8,781 bases of DNA, taken from NCBI GenBank assembly GCA_003449515.1, contig DMHI01000233.1, forward strand, positions 1 through 8,781, in the 5' to 3' direction. This DNA is from Lysobacteraceae bacterium (GTDB lineage Bacteria; Pseudomonadota; Gammaproteobacteria; Xanthomonadales; Xanthomonadaceae). The notes below the pieces were generated by a model. The model did not search any database. It was given only the letters and a program-made list of their open reading frames with translations, and was not told the origin of the DNA. Shown here piece after piece: positions 4,625 through 8,781 of the stretch. How positions within the stretch are numbered: the stretch's first letter is position 1; every line of letters starts with the position of its first letter. Both the position numbers and the translations under genes were made by a program.

Positions 4625-6727
4625 ATGCTGACCCCCCGGCTTGCGTTCAGTGGGCTCGCCCTGCTCGGCGCCGGCCTGCTGCCGCTCAGCGTGGCGGCCG
4701 CCGCCCCCCCGGTGGCGACGGCGGAGCGTGTGAGCCCCGGGCCGGCGGTGGTGGCGGACAGCGGCCGGCGCGTCCGGGTGGGCATCGAGCGGATCGATGC
4801 CGGCGCGCTCCGTGCCGAGGGCGTCGCGGTGCAGTTCGAGAGCGGCACCGCGGGCGCCGATCCGATGAGCCTGCGCATCGACGCCGCGCGCGTCGAGCTT
4901 CCGGCGGCCGCGCTCGCCCTGGACCGCCTCGAGTGGGCCTGCGAGCGGCTGCAGAGCCTGCAGCCCCTGGTCTGCGAAGGCTCGCTGCGCGTGGCCGGTC
5001 GTCCGGCGGGCGTGCTGGCCGTCGATGTCTCGGCGGCCCGCACCGGCCTGCGCTGGGCGCAGGGCCGGCGGGCGCTGGCCGTCGACAAGGATCCCGACTC
5101 GCCCTGGCGCATCGCGGCGCAGCGCATTCCGCTCGTCTGGCTGGAGGATTTCGTGACCTCGCTGTGGGCCGGCGGGCGCGTGGGCGAGGGCACGGTGGGT
5201 GGCAGGCTGTCGATTCCCGGCGGTGGCGCGGCCACGCGCATCGACGCCGACCTGCGGCTCGAGGGCATCGGCTTCGACACGCCCGACGGTCTGGTTGCAG
5301 GCGCCGGGCTCGCGATGCCACTGAGGGTGCGCTACCAGTCGACGCCGGCCACCGCGACGGCACCGGAGCGCACGCGCCTGCGCCTTGAAGGCCGCTTGAC
5401 GGCCGGTGAACTGCTGGTCACGCCGATCTACCTCGCCGTGCCGGCGGCCGGCCTCGAGGTGGCGGTGGATGCCGAATCGCAGCCCGGGGGCCGCTGGCGG
5501 CTGACGCGCTGGCTCTGGAATGACGCCACGGCGATCCGTGCGGCGGGCGATGCCACGCTGGCCGCCGATGGCCGCGTGCTGGCGCTGTCGGCGCGCGCCA
5601 CCAGCCCCGATCTTGCGGAGCTGCGCACGCGCTATCTCGACGGCGTGCTGGCACCGGCGGGCTTTGGCGATCTCCGGCTTGCGGGCCGCGGCGGCGGCGC
5701 CGTGGCCTTCGATGCCGAAGGTCTGTCGGCGATGGAGATCGATCTGGTTGACACCGGGGCGGTCGATCCGCAGGGCCGCTTCTCGCTGGTCGGGGTCAAC
5801 GGCGACCTGCGCTGGTCGCGCGACGGCGCGGCGGCCGACAGCCGGCTCGGCTGGCAGGCCGCGGCGTTGTACGGCATTGGTGTCGAGGCCGGAGCCTTCG
5901 CCTTCCGAAGTGAGAGCGGCGTGCTGGCGCTGCGCGAGCCGCTGCGTGTCGGCACGCTGGGCGGCCACCTGCGGCTGGATCGGCTGACCTGGCGACCACC
6001 GCGCGGCGCGACGCCGCTGCGCATCGAGATGGGGCTCGCGCTGGAGGCGCTCGATCTCGGCAGCCTGTCACAGCGTCTCGGCTGGCCGGACTTCGAGGGC
6101 ACGCTGGAAGGCACCCTGCCCAACGCGCTGTACCAGAACAACCGCGTCACCTTCGAGGGTGGGCTGGCGATGGCGCTCTTCGGCGGACAGGTGCGCATCG
6201 ACGACCTCGCCCTGGAGCGCCCCTTCGGCGTTGCGCCTTCGCTGGCGGCCGATCTGCGCTTCCAGGACATCGACCTCGCGCCGCTGACCCGGGCGTTCGG
6301 CTTCGGCGAGATCACCGGCCGCCTCGATGGCCGCATCCGCGATCTGCGCCTGGTCGACTGGACGCCGGTGGCTTTCGATGCGCGCCTGCTCACCGATCGC
6401 ACCTTCGACGGCCGGCGCCGCATCAGCCAGCGCGCCGTGCAGGACATCTCCGACCTCGGCGGCTCCGGCCTGATCGCCGGATTGCAGGCGCGGCTGCTGC
6501 GCGCTTTCGATGACTTCGGCTACAACCGCATCGGCATCGGCTGCGTGCTGCGCGACAACGTCTGCGCCATGACCGGCCTGCGGCGGCGTGGTGCCGGCTA
6601 CCTGATCGTCGAGGGCCGTGGCCTGCCGCGTATCGAGGTGGTGGGCTTCCGCCGCGAGGTCGACTGGCCGACGCTGGTGGCGCGCCTGCGCGACGCGACC
6701 GAGGGCGACACGTTGCGGATCGAATAG
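4625..6727 (+). CDS. ydbH: YdbH-family AsmA-like intermembrane lipid transport protein
   Basis: This 700-residue envelope protein belongs to the YdbH family. In E. coli, YdbH, together with TamB and YhdP, supports phospholipid transfer between inner and outer membrane as a long beta-groove bridge. Visible here: an N-terminal export signal (MLTPR, then a hydrophobic core to about residue 25, ending in AAAA); a long middle region of repeating short beta-strands typical of AsmA-like proteins; and the diagnostic C-terminus with FGGQVRIDDL, the segment ISQRAVQDISDLGGSG, DDFGYNRIGIGC (ending at C640), then C647, and GYLIVEGRGLPRIEVVGF from 658. Two cysteine pairs (C106/C117, C640/C647) could form disulfides. 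It is shorter than E. coli YdbH (879). Start ATG 4625 gives a clean signal sequence, with AGG just before it; in-frame ATGs at 4463, 4574 and 4592 would put charged residues first. The neighbouring YdbL-domain gene supports the call. Confidence 0.87.
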   Translation: MLTPRLAFSGLALLGAGLLPLSVAAAAPPVATAERVSPGPAVVADSGRRVRVGIERIDAGALRAEGVAVQFESGTAGADPMSLRIDAARVELPAAALALDRLEWACERLQSLQPLVCEGSLRVAGRPAGVLAVDVSAARTGLRWAQGRRALAVDKDPDSPWRIAAQRIPLVWLEDFVTSLWAGGRVGEGTVGGRLSIPGGGAATRIDADLRLEGIGFDTPDGLVAGAGLAMPLRVRYQSTPATATAPERTRLRLEGRLTAGELLVTPIYLAVPAAGLEVAVDAESQPGGRWRLTRWLWNDATAIRAAGDATLAADGRVLALSARATSPDLAELRTRYLDGVLAPAGFGDLRLAGRGGGAVAFDAEGLSAMEIDLVDTGAVDPQGRFSLVGVNGDLRWSRDGAAADSRLGWQAAALYGIGVEAGAFAFRSESGVLALREPLRVGTLGGHLRLDRLTWRPPRGATPLRIEMGLALEALDLGSLSQRLGWPDFEGTLEGTLPNALYQNNRVTFEGGLAMALFGGQVRIDDLALERPFGVAPSLAADLRFQDIDLAPLTRAFGFGEITGRLDGRIRDLRLVDWTPVAFDARLLTDRTFDGRRRISQRAVQDISDLGGSGLIAGLQARLLRAFDDFGYNRIGIGCVLRDNVCAMTGLRRRGAGYLIVEGRGLPRIEVVGFRREVDWPTLVARLRDATEGDTLRIE

Positions 6728-6749
6728 GTCTGCCCGCGCGCGGCGGCGA

Positions 6750-6774
6750 CCGCCCGCTGAATGCCGGCGGGCGG
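6750..6774 (+). other. GC-rich hairpin between the ydbH and ydbL-like genes
   Basis: CCGCCCGC (6750-6757) pairs perfectly with GCGGGCGG (6767-6774) around a 9-nt loop. No run of T follows, so it is not a standard intrinsic terminator. It might attenuate read-through or stabilise the upstream mRNA end, or be chance in GC-rich DNA. The remaining 113-bp spacer holds no gene. Confidence 0.35.
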
Positions 6775-6802
6775 GGCCGGAGCGACCGCCACCCGCCGGG
6801 GT

Positions 6803-6808
6803 TAGGAT
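6803..6808 (+). promoter_or_regulatory. Possible -10 element upstream of the ydbL-like gene
   Basis: TAGGAT, in the context GTTAGGATCG, lies 32 bp before the ATG at 6841 in a locally AT-richer spot. It would give a leader of roughly 25 nt containing the ribosome site. No clear -35 hexamer is seen at the right distance (6780-6785 reads GAGCGA), so this is a weak call. Confidence 0.3.
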
Positions 6809-6826
6809 CGAGCCACCACAAGCCCC

Positions 6827-6833
6827 GAGGTGA
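6827..6833 (+). promoter_or_regulatory. Ribosome binding site of the ydbL-like lipoprotein gene
   Basis: GAGGTGA ends 7 nt before ATG 6841, ideal spacing. It favours 6841 over the second in-frame ATG at 6853. Confidence 0.7.
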
Positions 6834-6840
6834 TCCGCTC

Positions 6841-7509
6841 ATGCGCCCGTCGATGCTGAAAGCTACCGCCCTGCTGCTGCCCGTCGTGCTGCTCGCGTCC
6901 TGCGTGACCATCAACGTCTACTTCCCGGCCGCGGAAGCGCAGCAGGCGGCCGAGGAGTTCGTCGAGGACGTGATCGGCGAAGCGCCCGCGGCGGGAGAGG
7001 GGTCGTCGATGATCGAGTCGCCCGGCACGGTCGGCGCGCTCGTGGCGGCCACCCTCGAGGGCCGCGAGGCGCTGCCGGCGCGCGTGTTCTCGCATACGGA
7101 AACGCGCTTCGACCCGGTCGGGTTCTTCATCGCCAGCGCCCAGGCGCAGGAGAACGTCGACATCCGCATCCGCACGCCGGCCATCCAGGCCATCCAGTCG
7201 CGCATGGCGGAACGCTTCCAGGGCACGCTGGCCGCGCTGTTCGACGCCGGCGCGCTGGGCTTCGGCAACGACGGCCTCGTGGTGCTGCGCGATCCGTCGA
7301 AGGTACCGCTGGCGCAGCGCACTGCCGTCAATCAGGCGGTCGCCGACGAGAACCGCGACCGCAATGCCGTGTACCGCGAGATCGCGGTGGCCAACGGCCA
7401 CCCGGAGTGGGAAACGCAGATCCGCAGGACCTTCGCCCGGGAGTGGGTGGCGCAGGCCCGTGGCGGCTGGTGGTACCAGGACAGCGCCGGGGCCTGGAAG
7501 CAGAAGTAA
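6841..7509 (+). CDS. ydbL: YdbL/DUF1318-domain lipoprotein, possible YnbE-YdbL fusion
   Basis: This 222-residue protein has a lipoprotein signal (MRPSMLKATALLLPVVLLAS) with lipobox LAS-C, so Cys21 should be lipidated. Val at +2 predicts outer-membrane sorting. The mature N-terminus CVTINVYFPAAEAQQAAEEF is a short beta-strand plus helix. A low-complexity linker (about 47-90) leads to FFIASAQAQEN (95-105), which resembles the end of a Sec signal peptide. The C-terminal DUF1318 domain (about 106-222) has RTPAIQAIQSRM, FGNDGLVVLRD, the helix VADENRDRNAVYREIA and the ending GGWWYQDSAGAWKQK. E. coli YdbL is a separate periplasmic protein thought to help the YdbH-YnbE bridge assemble, and YnbE is a small outer-membrane lipoprotein. 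No ynbE lies between ydbH and this gene, so this protein may combine both roles. The domain call is firm; the fusion reading is inference. Confidence 0.85.
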   Translation: MRPSMLKATALLLPVVLLASCVTINVYFPAAEAQQAAEEFVEDVIGEAPAAGEGSSMIESPGTVGALVAATLEGREALPARVFSHTETRFDPVGFFIASAQAQENVDIRIRTPAIQAIQSRMAERFQGTLAALFDAGALGFGNDGLVVLRDPSKVPLAQRTAVNQAVADENRDRNAVYREIAVANGHPEWETQIRRTFAREWVAQARGGWWYQDSAGAWKQK

Positions 7510-7554
7510 GCCCGGGCGTGCGAAAATCGCGCCCCGTTTCTCCCGAGTTTTCCC

Positions 7555-8781
7555 GTGGCGCGACAGCGGCAACGACTGGACCCCGATTTCGAGATCGCGA
7601 TCGACGACCTGAGCCATGACGGCCGCGGCGTCGGTCGCCGCGACGGCAAGGCGGTGTTCGTGGCTGGCGCGTTGCCCGGCGAGCGCGTGCGTGCGAGGCA
7701 GACGGCGAAGAGCCGCCATTTCGACGAGGCCGCGGCCTTCGAGGTGCTGGAGGCCTCGGCCGATCGCGTGGCGCCGCGCTGCGCGCACTTCGGCACCTGT
7801 GGCGGCTGCGTGCTGCAGCACCTCGACGAGGCGAAGCAGATCGAAGCCAAGGCCCGCGTGCTGATCGAGAACATGGCGCGGATCGGCCACGTCGAGCCGC
7901 GCGAGTGGTTCGCACCGATCCGCGACGCGCAGTGGGGCTACCGCCGCAAGGGCCGGCTGTCGGTGCGCTGGGTGGAGAAGAAGGGCAAGGCGCTGGTGGG
8001 GTTCCGCGAGCAGGACCCGCGCTTCGTGGCTGATCTCTCCGAGTGCCACACGGTGATTCCGTCCGTGGGCCAGCGCATCCCGGCGCTGTCGGCGCTGGTG
8101 GAATCGCTGGAGGGCCGCCGCACGATCCCGCAGATCGAGTTCATCGCCGGCGACGGCGCGCTGGCGCTGGTGTTCCGCCATCTCGAGCCGCTGAGCGACG
8201 GCGACCGCGAGAAGCTGGCCGATTTCGCGAAGCGCGAGGCGGTGGCGGTGTTCCTGCAGCCGGGCGGCATCGACACGGTCGCGCCGCTGTGGCCCGAGCG
8301 CGTCGACCTGCACTTCGATCTCGACGTCGATGCCGGCGAAAAGCGTGATGCCGCTCGCCTCGGAAACGCTGCGAGTGCGCTGCGGCTGCAGTTCCGCCCG
8401 CTGGATTTCATCCAGGTCAATGCCGGCCTGAACCGCCAGATGATCGCGCGGGCCATCGATCTGCTCGACCTCAAGCCCGGCGAACGCGTGCTCGATCTGT
8501 TCTGCGGCTTGGGCAACTTCACGCTGCCGATCGCGCGACGCGGCTTCGACGTCGTCGGCGTCGAGGGCGATGCCGGCTTGGTCGCGCGGGCACGGCAGAA
8601 TGCCGAGGCGAACGGCCTGCCGAACGCGCGCTTCTTCGCCGCGGATCTCGCGAAGGATCTGTCGAGCGAGCCGTGGATGCGCGACGGCTTCGACAAGCTG
8701 CTGATCGACCCGCCGCGCGCCGGTGCGGCGGAAGTGCTGGCCCAGCTGCCGCTGAAGAGCATCCCGCGCATCGTCTACGTG
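7555..8781 (+). CDS. rlmD: 23S rRNA (uracil-1939-C5) methyltransferase RlmD, 3' end cut off
   Basis: RlmD uses S-adenosylmethionine to make m5U at position 1939 of 23S rRNA. The frame runs from GTG 7555 to the window edge without a stop (409 residues; E. coli has 433). Residues 1-66 fit a TRAM RNA-binding domain (IDDLSHDGRGVGRRDGKAVFV). Cysteines C76, C82, C85 and C164 match in spacing the four [4Fe-4S] ligands of E. coli RlmD. Next come the substrate region FRPLDFIQVNAGLN (280-293), the SAM-binding VLDLFCGLGNFTLP (312-325) and the IDPPRAG motif (384-390). The sequence stops at RIVYV, just before the expected SCNP motif with the catalytic cysteine. GTG 7555 is the only start after the in-frame stop at 7507, apart from later internal codons, but has no clear ribosome site. 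It lies 45 bp downstream of the YdbL-like gene. Confidence 0.96.
   Translation, partial: MARQRQRLDPDFEIAIDDLSHDGRGVGRRDGKAVFVAGALPGERVRARQTAKSRHFDEAAAFEVLEASADRVAPRCAHFGTCGGCVLQHLDEAKQIEAKARVLIENMARIGHVEPREWFAPIRDAQWGYRRKGRLSVRWVEKKGKALVGFREQDPRFVADLSECHTVIPSVGQRIPALSALVESLEGRRTIPQIEFIAGDGALALVFRHLEPLSDGDREKLADFAKREAVAVFLQPGGIDTVAPLWPERVDLHFDLDVDAGEKRDAARLGNAASALRLQFRPLDFIQVNAGLNRQMIARAIDLLDLKPGERVLDLFCGLGNFTLPIARRGFDVVGVEGDAGLVARARQNAEANGLPNARFFAADLAKDLSSEPWMRDGFDKLLIDPPRAGAAEVLAQLPLKSIPRIVYV

Noticed and set aside
4561..5280. Extension of the receiver-Hpt gene upstream to give a 462-residue protein.
   Set aside because: The extra N-terminal part is Arg/Ser/Ala-rich shadow sequence opposite ydbH. 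A strong GGAGGAG and the start of the receiver fold (MSLRFLVVEDD) place the start at 4560.
4529..5968. A minus-strand open frame of 479 codons opposite the ydbH gene.
   Set aside because: The plus strand encodes a convincing YdbH-family protein here; the antisense product is low-complexity Arg/Ala/Gly without motifs.
6761..6805. A 14-codon open frame in the ydbH-ydbL spacer, considered as a missing ynbE.
   Set aside because: It is too short, Gly/Ala-rich, lacks a lipobox and signal peptide, and sits in the loop and stem of a hairpin.
7520..7530. GCGAAAATCGC before rlmD, considered as a -10 element (GAAAAT) or an operator/terminator hairpin.
   Set aside because: The stem is only 4 bp around AAA, there is no -35 hexamer, and no T-run directly follows. 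It may be a weak promoter, but the sequence alone does not support a call.
6802..8313. A minus-strand open frame of 503 codons opposite the YdbL-like gene and rlmD.
   Set aside because: It mirrors two well-supported plus-strand genes, has shadow-like composition and no recognisable motif.

Overview
The window is compact, GC-rich bacterial chromosome with almost no intergenic space and strong G/C preference at third codon positions. The proteins and the gene order lepA-lepB-DUF4845-rnc-era-recO indicate a gammaproteobacterium. A member of the Xanthomonadales/Lysobacterales or a near relative seems most likely, but this is inferred from gene order and protein style, with no database comparison. 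I see no tRNA, rRNA, CRISPR array, insertion sequence, att site or other sign of recent transfer. No gene-free stretch exceeds about 115 bases.

Left part (1-3936, plus strand): a housekeeping run in the classical order. It holds the last codons of lepA (translation factor EF-4), lepB (signal peptidase I), a small membrane protein of the DUF4845 type with a pilin-like N-terminus, rnc (RNase III), era (GTPase for 16S rRNA/30S maturation) and recO (recombination mediator). DUF4845 and rnc share a TTGA stop/start overlap. era has no Shine-Dalgarno, but a -10-like hexamer lies exactly where a leaderless mRNA would need it. The group joins protein export, RNA processing and ribosome assembly, with DNA repair at the distal end.

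Middle (3892-4560, minus strand): a response-regulator receiver domain fused to a histidine phosphotransfer (Hpt) domain, with no DNA-binding output and no kinase beside it. Its 3' end overlaps the 3' end of recO by 45 bp, tail to tail. Its 5' end is divergent from the next gene across 64 bp.

Right part (4625-7509, plus strand): an envelope module made of a 700-residue YdbH-family (AsmA-like) protein and a 222-residue lipoprotein with a C-terminal YdbL/DUF1318 domain. In E. coli the locus is ydbH-ynbE-ydbL and works in phospholipid transport between the two membranes. Here no separate ynbE exists. The lipoprotein instead looks like a YnbE-type lipidated N-terminus joined to YdbL, with what may be a leftover signal-peptide end in the linker. 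This is the most interesting observation in the window.

Right edge (7555-8781): rlmD, the [4Fe-4S] 23S rRNA m5U1939 methyltransferase, cut by the window edge just before its expected catalytic-cysteine motif.

The window is mostly ordinary core genome. I found no defence, mobile or biosynthetic system, and the points worth checking concern fusion, start and regulatory details.
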